From assembly GCA_012799115.1 (NCBI GenBank), contig JAAZLY010000206.1, positions 1 through 13,227 of the forward strand: a DNA stretch of 13,227 nucleotides. Reading direction: 5' to 3'. A program made the position numbers and the translations under genes. Source of the stretch: Bacillota bacterium (lineage in GTDB: Bacteria > Bacillota > Limnochordia > Darwinibacteriales > Darwinibacteriaceae). Shown here one piece after another: positions 1 to 7,392 of the stretch; positions within the stretch are counted from its first letter, which is position 1; the number at the start of each line of letters is the position of its first letter. The notes below the pieces were generated by a model that was given only the letters and a program-made list of their open reading frames with translations, had not been told where the DNA came from and did not search any database.

Positions 1-398
1 AAGGGTACAAGCATGCTGTGCAGGCTTCCAACTGCAACAGGCAAGCCTTCCAGAGAGTCGGCCTTGGCCATTATCTCATGATAGGGGCTCTCCTCTTCTT
101 CTACAGATAGGGTACGTCCCTGAAGCGGCGTATAACGCAGCTTCATAATGTGTCCCTGCTTAGAAAGACTACGTTCCCGCCCGACTATGGCGAGAACGTA
201 GTGCCAGCCTCCAGTACCGAGCTTGAGGAGCTCGGCCGTTGTATTGAGTAAAACTTGATCACCAGCTTGGCAAAGACCTGTAAGTTCAGGATAGTTGATG
301 GCTCTTGCTTGAACAGAATCTATCTCAACTACAAGTTCTTGCTTCGCTTCGAAATTACTTACTTCCTGGACAACTCCCCACCTGACAGAACACTCCAC
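1..398 (-). CDS. DUF3866 family protein (N-terminal part, runs off window)
   Basis: This is the first 132 codons of an open frame that runs off the low-coordinate edge; no ORF covering it starts at ATG. The predicted start is GTG at 398-396, placed by a GGGAGG Shine-Dalgarno about 8 bases upstream. The translation carries blocks that I recognise from memory as typical of DUF3866: AINYPELTG, then GDQVLLNTTAELLKLGTGGWH, then GHIMKLRYTPLQ followed by an EEESPYHE stretch. Family members are, as I recall, about 350 residues, so roughly a third is present. No function is established for the family. The start lies 25 bases after the stop of the oxidoreductase gamma subunit, with no terminator between, so it is probably co-transcribed. 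I see no signal peptide or membrane segment in this part. The family call is fairly confident; the function is unknown. Confidence 0.8.
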   Translation of the reverse strand, partial: MECSVRWGVVQEVSNFEAKQELVVEIDSVQARAINYPELTGLCQAGDQVLLNTTAELLKLGTGGWHYVLAIVGRERSLSKQGHIMKLRYTPLQGRTLSVEEEESPYHEIMAKADSLEGLPVAVGSLHSMLVP

Positions 399-423
399 AC
401 CACTAGCCTCCCTCTAGGATTTG

Positions 424-954
424 CTATTGGTATGCCCGTCCTCTCTCCAAAGCTTGCATATTTAGGGGAATCAGATCATGGTGCCGTTCAGACAGCACAT
501 TCTTCAATGCCTTTTCTACGCTTTCGGTCTTTACGACATTGGTCGCTTCAAGCAATGTACCCAAGAGAACCATGTTAGCCACTCGGGCATTCCCTAACTC
601 ATCGGCAATCTGATTGGCGGGAACCGCTATGACCCGGATATCATCGCGCTCTGACTTCTTGTCAATGAGGGATGAGTTGTAGATGAGCAGACCACCTTTC
701 CCCACCTTCGGTTCAAAGCGATCAAATGAGGGAGCGTTCATGACAATTGCGGTGGTTGGTACTGTTACGAGGGGCGATCCGATCTCGTCCTCAGCAATGA
801 CAACAGAGCAATTGCATGTTCCACCCCTCTGTTCTGGTCCGTAAGATGGGAACCAAGAAACCGCTTTATCTTCTATCATGCCTGAATAGGTAATCATTTG
901 GCCTAGTACCAACACACCTTGACCACCAAATCCTGCAATAATTATCTCAGCCAT
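424..954 (-). CDS. 2-oxoacid:ferredoxin oxidoreductase, gamma subunit
   Basis: A 176-residue protein, the usual length for a stand-alone gamma subunit of the 2-oxoacid:acceptor oxidoreductase superfamily (VOR/KOR/POR type). The N-terminus has the glycine-rich GFGGQG motif (residues 8-13), followed by the family block SWFPSYGPEQRGGTCNCSVV. In this superfamily the gamma subunit packs on the alpha/beta catalytic core and helps bind coenzyme A, so the protein is expected in the cytoplasm as one of four subunits. Its ATG overlaps the TAA stop of the beta gene (TAATG), which indicates translational coupling and equal subunit supply. It is the last subunit gene of the operon and ends in TAG. Substrate (2-oxoisovalerate-type versus 2-oxoglutarate) is inferred from the neighbouring ptb and buk, not from this sequence. 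Confidence 0.92.
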   Translation of the reverse strand: MAEIIIAGFGGQGVLVLGQMITYSGMIEDKAVSWFPSYGPEQRGGTCNCSVVIAEDEIGSPLVTVPTTAIVMNAPSFDRFEPKVGKGGLLIYNSSLIDKKSERDDIRVIAVPANQIADELGNARVANMVLLGTLLEATNVVKTESVEKALKNVLSERHHDLIPLNMQALERGRAYQ

Positions 955-1706
955 TAGTTGCCCTCCTTTGCGGTGACATCTCTGTACACACCGAGGGGAT
1001 AGTAGGGGATCATGTTTTCTTCAAGCCAGCCCAGTGCTTTCACCGGAGTCATCCCCCAGTTTACTGAGCAGGTTGATAGGACTTCTACCATGGCGAAACC
1101 CTTCTTCTGTTGCTGGATTTCAAAGGCCTTCTTGATGGCTTTCCCAGCTTGCAGAACATGACGGGAATCATGGGTCGAAACGCGGGCTAGATAGGCTGGT
1201 CCTTCCAAGGTTGCCAACAGTTCGCACATCTTGATGGGATAGCCCATTTCCTCTACAGTACGTCCCCGAGGTGATGTGGCTGTCTTTTGCCCAAGCAACG
1301 AGGTGGGAGCCATCTGACCACTGGTCATTCCATAGATGGCGTTATTAACGAAAACAACAGTAATGTTCTCACCCCTGGCTGCAGCATGAACAATCTCAGC
1401 CATACCGATTGAGGCCAAGTCGCCATCACCCTGGTAGGTGAATACCATCGACTCTGGCAAGACTCGCTTAATGCCAGTAGCCACTGCAGGGGCCCTACCA
1501 TGTGCGGCCTGTTGCATATCACAGTTGAAATAATCATAGGCAAACACAGAACAGCCAACGCTGGCCACACCAATGGTTTGCTCCCGAATTGCGAGACTAT
1601 CGATGGCTTCGCCAACCAGACGATGGATGATACCATGGGTACAACCAGGACAATAGTGCATTGGCATATCCGTCAATGCTTCAGGTTTCTGAAAGACCGT
1701 TTTCAC
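954..1706 (-). CDS. 2-oxoacid:ferredoxin oxidoreductase, beta (TPP-binding) subunit
   Basis: A 250-residue thiamine-pyrophosphate subunit. The N-terminus carries the CPGC pair (C19, C22), with further cysteines at C52 (VGCSVF) and C213 (STCSVNWG). These four correspond to the ligands of the proximal [4Fe-4S] cluster known in archaeal OFORs. The TPP/Mg site is visible as GDGD at 93-96 with the NN pair at 121-122 (FVNNAIYGMTSGQ). With the alpha subunit it would decarboxylate the 2-oxoacid on TPP and pass electrons through the cluster to the delta subunit. The start is GTG at 1706-1704. Its G is shared with the TAG stop of the alpha gene (TAGTG), and GGAGGG lies 7 bases upstream, so it is coupled to alpha. 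Length is shorter than many KorB proteins but normal for VOR-type beta subunits. Confidence 0.93.
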   Translation of the reverse strand: MKTVFQKPEALTDMPMHYCPGCTHGIIHRLVGEAIDSLAIREQTIGVASVGCSVFAYDYFNCDMQQAAHGRAPAVATGIKRVLPESMVFTYQGDGDLASIGMAEIVHAAARGENITVVFVNNAIYGMTSGQMAPTSLLGQKTATSPRGRTVEEMGYPIKMCELLATLEGPAYLARVSTHDSRHVLQAGKAIKKAFEIQQQKKGFAMVEVLSTCSVNWGMTPVKALGWLEENMIPYYPLGVYRDVTAKEGN

Positions 1707-2767
1707 TAGCTGACCCTCCCTTCCAGAATCTCACGAACTTTTTCTAAGACATCCTCGGGAGTAGGAACCATGCCACCGAGGCGATTGGATAGGTGAACGG
1801 GACTTACGCCATTTACGGCCAAGCGCACGTCTTCAATCATCTGACCTGCGCTCATTTCTACAGCTAAGAAGGATCGACCCGCTTTAGCCAGCTCTGCTAA
1901 GCGCTGTTCAGGGAATGGCCACAGAGTAATGGGTCTGAATAGTCCGACCTTAAGGCCCTCTTTTCGAGCTAGCTCCATGGCTGACCTGGCCACACGGGCT
2001 GAGGTACCGTAGCCTACCAGGATCACATCGGCATCTTCTGTATTGTGCTCTTGCCAACGGACCTCTTCTGCCTTGATCTGGTCATATTTCTCCAACAATC
2101 TGAGCATGTTCTTCTCAGCCTTGTCTGGAATGATATCTAATGAATTGACAATGTTACGCTCCCGGCCAGCTGCACCATTGGTTGCCCATGGTTTATCGAC
2201 CTCTGATACAGCACCGTCTTCTGAAAAGACAACAGGCTCCATCATTTGCCCTAGGATTCCATCACTTAGAATCATCACTGGATTACGCCACTTGTCTGCT
2301 AAATCAAAACCGAGGGTTGTCAAATCGGCCATCTCTTGTACATTACCGGGTGCCAAGACGATCAGACGATAATCGCCGTGCCCGCCGCCTTTCACCGCCT
2401 GGAAATAGTCGCCCTGGGCCGGTTGTATTCCCCCCAAGCCAGGACCGTTACGAACCACGTTTACGATCACACAGGGAAGCTGAGCAGCAGCGATATAGGA
2501 GATGCCCTCTTGCTTCAAACTGATACCAGGGCTTGATGAAGATGTCATCACTCGCACACCCGCGCCTGCGGCACCATAGACCATATTGATGGCGGAGACT
2601 TCGCTCTCGGCCTGCAAGTATACACCACCCCTTAGGGGTAAGTGCTCGGCCATGTAAGCGGGAACTTCGTTTTGAGGTGTAATAGGATAGCCATAAAAAG
2701 CCTTTAACCCAGCCCGAATGGCAGCTTCGGATAGGGCTTCATTCCCTTTCATTAAGATCTTTGCCAT
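1706..2767 (-). CDS. vorB: 2-oxoacid:ferredoxin oxidoreductase, alpha subunit (VorB-like, branched-chain 2-oxoacid type)
   Basis: A 353-residue alpha subunit (pyrimidine-binding domain plus domain II). Motifs seen are MKGNEAL at the N-terminus, GYPITPQNE at 26-34, the block TSSSSPGISLKQEGISYI from 75, RNGPGLGGIQPAQGDYFQ from 106 and ILGQMMEPV near 171. This set is the one I recognise from proteins annotated as 3-methyl-2-oxobutanoate dehydrogenase subunit VorB. Together with beta, gamma and delta it would convert 2-oxoisovalerate (and other branched 2-oxoacids), CoA and oxidised ferredoxin to isobutyryl-CoA, CO2 and reduced ferredoxin. The ATG follows AGGAAG, which overlaps the TGA of the delta gene 4 bases upstream. 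Assignment to branched-chain substrate rests on family resemblance plus the adjacent ptb-buk pair; a 2-oxoglutarate or pyruvate role is less likely but not excluded by sequence alone. Confidence 0.9.
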   Translation of the reverse strand: MAKILMKGNEALSEAAIRAGLKAFYGYPITPQNEVPAYMAEHLPLRGGVYLQAESEVSAINMVYGAAGAGVRVMTSSSSPGISLKQEGISYIAAAQLPCVIVNVVRNGPGLGGIQPAQGDYFQAVKGGGHGDYRLIVLAPGNVQEMADLTTLGFDLADKWRNPVMILSDGILGQMMEPVVFSEDGAVSEVDKPWATNGAAGRERNIVNSLDIIPDKAEKNMLRLLEKYDQIKAEEVRWQEHNTEDADVILVGYGTSARVARSAMELARKEGLKVGLFRPITLWPFPEQRLAELAKAGRSFLAVEMSAGQMIEDVRLAVNGVSPVHLSNRLGGMVPTPEDVLEKVREILEGRVS

Positions 2768-2771
2768 ACGC

Positions 2772-2999
2772 TCACTTCCTTTCGGGGCTCTTTCGTTTTA
2801 TGGTTAGCACCACATCAGGACACATGACTGCACACATAGTACATCCCGTACACTTCTCGGGTGCAACTGCTTCAACGGGATGATAGCCTTTCTTGTTAAT
2901 CGCTTTACCGATTGCCAAGACCCCATGGGGACAGGCAACAACGCACAAACTACACTCCTTACAGAGTTCTTGATTAACGATAACTTGACCTCTAGGCAT
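2772..2999 (-). CDS. 2x[4Fe-4S] ferredoxin-type delta subunit of the 2-oxoacid oxidoreductase
   Basis: A 75-residue bacterial-ferredoxin-like protein with two complete CxxCxxCxxxCP motifs: C13, C16, C19, C23-P and C50, C53, C56, C60-P. It would carry two [4Fe-4S] clusters that relay electrons from the TPP/cluster site of the beta subunit to soluble ferredoxin. The gene sits directly before the alpha gene with only 4 bases between them, the normal place for the delta subunit of four-subunit VOR/KOR enzymes. The ATG at 2999 has a good SD (GGAGGT, 6 bases away). It lies 37 bases after buk. A free ferredoxin is an alternative reading, but the tight linkage makes the subunit role far more likely. 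Confidence 0.92.
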   Translation of the reverse strand: MPRGQVIVNQELCKECSLCVVACPHGVLAIGKAINKKGYHPVEAVAPEKCTGCTMCAVMCPDVVLTIKRKSPERK

Positions 3000-3036
3000 C
3001 AGTTCACCTCCCCTCCACCATCATACATGAACGTAT

Positions 3037-4107
3037 CTACGCATAAGTCCGACCTTCTTCTTGCCCTGTTAGAACCCTTAAGGCGCCAACGGCTAGGGCT
3101 TCGAGTTCGTTTTCGCCAGGGATGACCGTCACCGGAGCAATGAACTCCACACGTTCTTTGACCCTAGCAACGAGTTCTGAGGAATAGGCGAGACCACCCG
3201 TTAAGACGATCTGATCAACTATACCGCATAAGACGGTACTAATCCTGCCGATTTCTTTAGCAATTTGATAACACATTGCTTCATAATAAAACAAAGCCTT
3301 TTCATCGCCTTGTTCGATTCGTTTCACAATTTCACGGCTATCGTTTGATCCAAGGTGGGCAACTAGGCCTGAACGACCAACGAACTCTCGCATCAGCTGA
3401 GCCTTCGTGGCTTTTTGGTCAAAGAAATGGTGTACTAAACCAATGGTGGGAACGGAACCGACTCGTTCGGGAGAAAATGGTCCCTCCCCCGATAGGGCTT
3501 GATTCACATCGATAATTCGTCCCTTGCGATGCGCTCCCACAGATATACCTCCGCCTAAGTGGGCTACAATCAAGTTTAGCTCATCATAGCCTTTGCCTAG
3601 CAGAGCTGCAGTTTTCTGCCCTATGGCCTTTTGGTTCAGTGCGTGAGAGATACTAATCCTCTCTATCTGCGGGTTACCGCTGATGCGGGCTACAGGTTGT
3701 AGTTCATCAACGACCACAGGATCAACGATGAATGAGGGAATTCCAAGCCTCTGGCTCAGGCCAAAAGCGATCAAAGCCGCTAGATTCGAAGCGTGCTTTC
3801 CGTAGCGTCCTTCCGCTAGTTCTGCCACCATCGTCTCGTTGATGTAGTAGGTGCCCCCCGGGATGGGTTTCAGCAAGCCGCCCCGAGCCACAATGGCCGT
3901 CAGTGACCCGAGGGGAATACCTACCTCCTCAAGCCACTTTACAGTTACTTCTTGGCGAAAATCCTTTTGCTCCGCAATATCATCAAAAGCTGCCAAGTCT
4001 TGGCTGGAATGGGAAAGACTGGTTGTATGGGTCTGGATCTCATTGCGAAAAACACCCAATTTGGTGCTGGTAGACCCTGGATTGATCACCAGGATAAGTT
4101 GGTCCAT
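3037..4107 (-). CDS. buk: Butyrate kinase / branched-chain acyl kinase
   Basis: A 356-residue ASKHA-fold acyl kinase, normal length for Buk. It catalyses acyl phosphate + ADP to carboxylate + ATP, the energy-conserving step of the pathway. Phosphate-1 motif NPGSTSTK is at 9-16. The phosphate-2 region is VAHLGGGISVG (H183, G185-187), followed by the block SGEGPFSPERVGS (206-218). The adenosine region TGGLAYS is at 303-309, and the C-terminal PGENELEAL at 330-338 keeps the acidic residues. All elements expected of an active enzyme are present. ATG at 4107 has GGAGG 7 bases upstream, 12 bases after the ptb stop. Butyrate, isobutyrate or isovalerate phosphate are all possible substrates; the VOR genes downstream favour branched ones. 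Confidence 0.95.
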   Translation of the reverse strand: MDQLILVINPGSTSTKLGVFRNEIQTHTTSLSHSSQDLAAFDDIAEQKDFRQEVTVKWLEEVGIPLGSLTAIVARGGLLKPIPGGTYYINETMVAELAEGRYGKHASNLAALIAFGLSQRLGIPSFIVDPVVVDELQPVARISGNPQIERISISHALNQKAIGQKTAALLGKGYDELNLIVAHLGGGISVGAHRKGRIIDVNQALSGEGPFSPERVGSVPTIGLVHHFFDQKATKAQLMREFVGRSGLVAHLGSNDSREIVKRIEQGDEKALFYYEAMCYQIAKEIGRISTVLCGIVDQIVLTGGLAYSSELVARVKERVEFIAPVTVIPGENELEALAVGALRVLTGQEEGRTYA

Positions 4108-4119
4108 TTGGCTTCCTCC

Positions 4120-5034
4120 CTACCTTCCGTTCCCTGCCCCACCCAGGGCTTTACAGGACAGAGCAATGGCATTCAACTTGCTGTCTGGGCTATCAGCTCT
4201 AGACGTGAGTACAATGGGGCAGGTAGCTCCAAAGATGAGTCCTGCAACGGATAGCCCACCTACAAAGGATAGGGATTTATAGAGCAGATTGGCAGCAGTC
4301 AGTTCTTGAACCATGAAGATGTCTGCTTCGCCCGCCACATCACTCTGGATTCCCTTGTGTATTGCTGCCTCTTTGGAATAGGCGTTATCAAAGGCTAAAG
4401 GACCGTCCACCATCGCTGGTTTACTAAACTGTCCCCTCCTACCCATGACAGCAAGACAAGCAGCGTCGATGGTGTCTTGCATTTGGGGATTAACTGTCTC
4501 TACAGATGCGAGCACTGCGACTTTTGGATTGGGAATGCCAATCGACCAGGCAAACTGAATGGCATTGTCCAAGATCTGCGCTTTTTGGGCCAGGTCTGGC
4601 TTAACGTTCATAGCCGCATCGGTCAACAGAACAAGACGTCCATTTGGCAACTCTATGGTCGCTATGTGGCTAAGGAGGGCTTGAGCTCGAATACCTTGTT
4701 CTTTATGCAAAACAGCTCGAAGAATGACGCTGGTACTCAAGTTGCCTTTCATTAGCAAGTCACTTTTCCCTTGTCGGATCAGACTCACGGCCAAAGAAGC
4801 GCCTTCCTCGGGTGTGGAAGCTGCTTCTAGGGAGAATCCTTCCAGGCTGAGTTTTTGCTCTGCTGCGATGGCTTCGATACGTTCCGTAGGTCCCGTAACT
4901 ATAACCTCGTGCAAGAATCCTTCATCGAGTGCTTGGCGACAGGCGAACAAGACTCCCTCATCTAACCCCCAAGCAACAGTCACACTTCGTTTCGGACTAT
5001 TCATTAGGTCATTCTTTAGCTTAGAAAATCCCAT
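4120..5034 (-). CDS. ptb: Phosphate butyryltransferase (phosphotransbutyrylase)
   Basis: A 304-residue member of the phosphate acetyl/butyryltransferase family, normal length for Ptb. It exchanges CoA of butyryl-, isobutyryl- or isovaleryl-CoA for phosphate, giving the acyl phosphate used by Buk. Characteristic blocks are LLMKGNLSTSVILRAVL, LVLLTDAAMNVKPDL, the GPLAFDNAYS segment, and near the C-terminus VGGLSVAGLIFGATCPIVLTSRADS. The open frame can be extended to a GTG at 5040, but I choose ATG at 5034 because GAGGT (5045-5041) then has a 6-base spacer, whereas the GTG would touch it. The SD overlaps the TGA stop of the preceding kinase-like gene, so translation is probably coupled. It stands directly between two kinase-family genes, one degenerate and one intact. 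Confidence 0.94.
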   Translation of the reverse strand: MGFSKLKNDLMNSPKRSVTVAWGLDEGVLFACRQALDEGFLHEVIVTGPTERIEAIAAEQKLSLEGFSLEAASTPEEGASLAVSLIRQGKSDLLMKGNLSTSVILRAVLHKEQGIRAQALLSHIATIELPNGRLVLLTDAAMNVKPDLAQKAQILDNAIQFAWSIGIPNPKVAVLASVETVNPQMQDTIDAACLAVMGRRGQFSKPAMVDGPLAFDNAYSKEAAIHKGIQSDVAGEADIFMVQELTAANLLYKSLSFVGGLSVAGLIFGATCPIVLTSRADSPDSKLNAIALSCKALGGAGNGR

Positions 5035-5040
5035 ACACAC

Positions 5041-5045
5041 ACCTC
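5041..5045 (-). promoter_or_regulatory. Ribosome binding site deciding the ptb start
   Basis: GAGGT on the minus strand, 6 bases before the ATG at 5034 and immediately against the alternative GTG at 5040. It overlaps the TGA stop of the upstream gene (5046-5044), so ribosomes finishing that gene end on the ptb SD. Confidence 0.7.
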
Positions 5046-5955
5046 ACTCTTCTATCTTGATTCTTGCGTTTGGTACATGACCTTGAGCGTCTGCTAGCAA
5101 GGCTGACAGGGTCTGGTTTCCAGGATGAACAGAAACATGAGCAATAAAGTCGATCCGCTCCCTCAGAGCACTAACGAAGGGTTTGTACTTCGTCAAGTCA
5201 CCGCTTAGGATAATACAATCTACGTCACCCTCAAGGACTGTAGCTAGAGCCCCAATTTCCTTGGCTATCTGATAAATGAGTGCCTCGCGAATCAGATCCG
5301 CTCCCTCGGCCTTGCAGATCCAGAGTTCCTCAAGGTTCTTCAAACCGAGATAACCGGCTAACCCTCCCTTTTCTTGGAGGATATGCAGAACCTCGTCCCT
5401 GCTGTTTCCTTCCATACACAAATCCAAGACCCTATCAAAGGGAAGCCCACCGCTTTCTCTCAGGGCAAAGGGTCCTTCATCTAGACTCGTAAGAACATCG
5501 AGCGCTTCTTGACCGCATAGGGCACCAAGCTGATGCCTCTCATCAAGGTGTGCCACAATAAATCGTCCTTCATCTAGAGCAATCGACCTCATCCTTGACT
5601 CCTGCTTAACCAGATATGTAAAAATGAAGGTCTCCGCGAGGCAGCGGCGCTCCAACCAAGGAGTCCCAGTCACACAAGCATAGGAACCCGAAAGATGAGC
5701 TTGATCCATAATCCGGACGGGGGCATTGAGCACGCGGCTGAGCTTGTCCGAAAGTTCTAGATGGCGATTGGGGGCTATGATCCGCTGAATGGTTCCTCTT
5801 TTGATCTCAAGTGCTTCTAGCCAGGATAGAAGCTGCTCTTCGAGGACGGTGTCTTCAATGGAAGGAAGGGGAAATGTGGAGGTTTCATATCGATTGCCGT
5901 CAGATACGGCGACCTGGAGGGTCCCCATACGGGGGTCGATAGCGAGGATGGCCAT
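5044..5955 (-). CDS. Degenerate butyrate-kinase-like protein (putative pseudokinase), first gene of the catabolic operon
   Basis: A 303-residue protein clearly related to the intact Buk encoded two genes downstream. The C-terminal third aligns without gaps: YQIAKEIG is identical in both, followed by TVL-G-VD-I-L-G-L, RER-FIA-V-V-PG and L-AL. VAHL and EGPF blocks also match. However, the motifs that bind phosphate and nucleotide are changed. NPGSTSTK becomes DPRMGTLQ (7-14), HLGGGIS becomes HLDERHQ (137-143), PERVG becomes LREsG, TGGLA becomes SGDLT (251-255) and PGENELEAL becomes PGNQTLSAL (278-286). It is also about 50 residues shorter, mainly in the N-terminal half. The frame is open and has a good RBS, so it looks maintained rather than decayed. 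I infer a non-catalytic or altered role, perhaps a partner or regulator of Buk/Ptb. Start is ATG 5955, not the ATG two codons upstream, on RBS spacing. Confidence 0.85.
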   Translation of the reverse strand: MAILAIDPRMGTLQVAVSDGNRYETSTFPLPSIEDTVLEEQLLSWLEALEIKRGTIQRIIAPNRHLELSDKLSRVLNAPVRIMDQAHLSGSYACVTGTPWLERRCLAETFIFTYLVKQESRMRSIALDEGRFIVAHLDERHQLGALCGQEALDVLTSLDEGPFALRESGGLPFDRVLDLCMEGNSRDEVLHILQEKGGLAGYLGLKNLEELWICKAEGADLIREALIYQIAKEIGALATVLEGDVDCIILSGDLTKYKPFVSALRERIDFIAHVSVHPGNQTLSALLADAQGHVPNARIKIEE

Positions 5956-5962
5956 GCACATG

Positions 5963-5970
5963 CTCCTCTC
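5963..5970 (-). promoter_or_regulatory. Ribosome binding site deciding the start of the kinase-like gene
   Basis: GAGAGGAG on the minus strand. The first ATG (5961) begins 1 base after it, too close for initiation; the second ATG (5955) has a 7-base spacer and is preferred. Confidence 0.7.
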
Positions 5971-5976
5971 AATGTT

Positions 5977-6013
5977 AAAAAATGAAAAAGCAGGTTGTGA
6001 ATTATACCTGCTT
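5977..6013 (-). terminator. Intrinsic terminator of pnp
   Basis: On the minus strand an 8-bp perfect stem AAGCAGGT/ACCTGCTT (6013-6006 with 5995-5988) encloses a 10-base loop. It is followed by a T-rich tail: TTT directly after the stem, then C, A and six T at 5982-5977. It starts 29 bases after the pnp stop codon. The loop itself contains TATAAT (see the promoter entry), so termination here may be partial. Confidence 0.8.
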
Positions 6014-6030
6014 CTTTACCCTTATATTAA
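6001..6030 (-). promoter_or_regulatory. Candidate promoter nested in the pnp terminator
   Basis: On the minus strand a perfect TATAAT lies at 6006-6001, with TTAATA (4 of 6 to TTGACA) at 6030-6025 and an 18-base spacer. The -10 sits at the stem/loop junction of the pnp terminator. No other promoter-like site is visible in the 87 bases before the catabolic operon, so this is the best candidate for its start. The predicted transcript would begin inside the terminator and lack the first stem arm, so it could not be terminated there. A chance TATAAT in AT-rich sequence is possible. Confidence 0.45.
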
Positions 6031-6042
6031 GTTATTTCTCTA

Positions 6043-7386
6043 CTAGGCTTCGAATTCCTTCTCTTTTGGCAAGGCTTCTTTTCGTGATAGATTTATTCTT
6101 CCTTGCCGGTCAATCTCTACAACTTTGACCAGTACTTCATCTCCGATGTTCACCACATCTTCGACTTTGTTCACGCGACGGTGCTCCAATTGTGAAATAT
6201 GAACCAAACCTTCCTTTCCGGGAAGGATTTCGACAAATGCGCCGAAGTTCATGATCCTTTTCACTGTTCCGAGGTAGGTCTCTCCAACCTCAACGTCCTT
6301 TACGTAGCTCTCAACTAACTTCTGAGCCTGGAGCCCACCTTCGCCTTCAACCGACGCGATGTAGACCCTGCCATCATCTTCGATGTCAATGGAGACGCCA
6401 GTCTTGGCTATGATTTCGCGGATAATCTTTCCACCAGGTCCAATCACATCGCGAATCTTGTCTACGGGAATTTCCATCGTGATGATTCTAGGGGCATAGC
6501 GAGATAAATCGTTTCTGGGTTCAGAAATCGCCTCAGCCATTTTCCCAAGGATAAAGAGTCGTCCCTGTCTTGCCTGTTCTAGGGCTTGAGCCATGATTTC
6601 TCTGCTGACGCCACCGATTTTGATATCCATCTGGAGTGCAGTGATGCCTTCGCTCGTACCCGCTACTTTAAAGTCCATATCGCCTAGGGCATCTTCCATA
6701 CCCTGAATGTCTGTGAGAATGGTAAAATCATCGTCAAGCATCATCAAACCCATGGCAATACCGGCAACAGGCCGTTTGATCGGCACACCAGCGTCCATCA
6801 GGCTGAGAGTACTTCCACAGACACTAGCCATGGAGGATGAACCATTGGATTCTAGTACCTCAGAAACTAGGCGCAACGTGTAGGGGAATTCATCTTCGCT
6901 AGGGATTACCGGTAAGAGGGCGCGTTCTGCCAATGCTCCGTGTCCGATTTCTCTGCGACCTGGGCCTCGTAGAGGACGCGTCTCACCAACGCTGAAAGCT
7001 GGGAAATTGTAGTGATGAATATAGCGCTTGCTCTCATCGTCCGAGAGATTATCCAACATTTGCTCATCGGATTTCAGACCCAGGGTTAATGCTGTTAAGA
7101 CCTGGGTCTGTCCCCTGGTAAAGAGACCTGTACCGTGTACACGTGGCAACAAGCCTACCTTACAGGTAATGGGTCGAATTTCATCGGGTTTTCTACCATC
7201 AGGTCTCACCTTATCTTTGGTGATGGATCTGCGCACTTGTTCTTTGACTACACTGTCAAAGACACGATCGATAGTCTTGCTATGTTCCTCATGAAGCTCA
7301 TCGCCATTGGCTTCAAGATACGTATCATGGACCTTGGCCTGTAACTCATCAATGAGCTGCTGTCTCTCGAGTTTATCTGTGGTCAA
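6043..7386 (-). CDS. pnp: Polyribonucleotide nucleotidyltransferase, C-terminal part (downstream of in-frame TAG)
   Basis: 447 codons from a TTG at 7386, in the same frame as the upstream pnp part and separated from it by one TAG and two codons. It carries most of the helical linker, the second (catalytic) RNase PH domain, a KH domain (about 303-345, with IGPGGKIIREI) and an S1 domain (about 367-435, GTVKRIMNFGAFVEI). Catalytic features are present: FTRGQTQ, ESNGSSSMAS and TDIQGMEDALGDMDF with aspartates 226 and 232 matching the active-site pair known from E. coli PNPase. Enzyme role: phosphorolytic 3'-5' RNA decay. Whether this part is translated separately is uncertain: TTG is the only nearby start, and the nearest SD-like GAGGT (7404-7400) is 13 bases away, longer than ideal. 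Otherwise it is an untranslated remnant, or the TAG is a sequencing error. Confidence 0.85.
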   Translation of the reverse strand: MTTDKLERQQLIDELQAKVHDTYLEANGDELHEEHSKTIDRVFDSVVKEQVRRSITKDKVRPDGRKPDEIRPITCKVGLLPRVHGTGLFTRGQTQVLTALTLGLKSDEQMLDNLSDDESKRYIHHYNFPAFSVGETRPLRGPGRREIGHGALAERALLPVIPSEDEFPYTLRLVSEVLESNGSSSMASVCGSTLSLMDAGVPIKRPVAGIAMGLMMLDDDFTILTDIQGMEDALGDMDFKVAGTSEGITALQMDIKIGGVSREIMAQALEQARQGRLFILGKMAEAISEPRNDLSRYAPRIITMEIPVDKIRDVIGPGGKIIREIIAKTGVSIDIEDDGRVYIASVEGEGGLQAQKLVESYVKDVEVGETYLGTVKRIMNFGAFVEILPGKEGLVHISQLEHRRVNKVEDVVNIGDEVLVKVVEIDRQGRINLSRKEALPKEKEFEA

Positions 7387-7392
7387 TACGGC

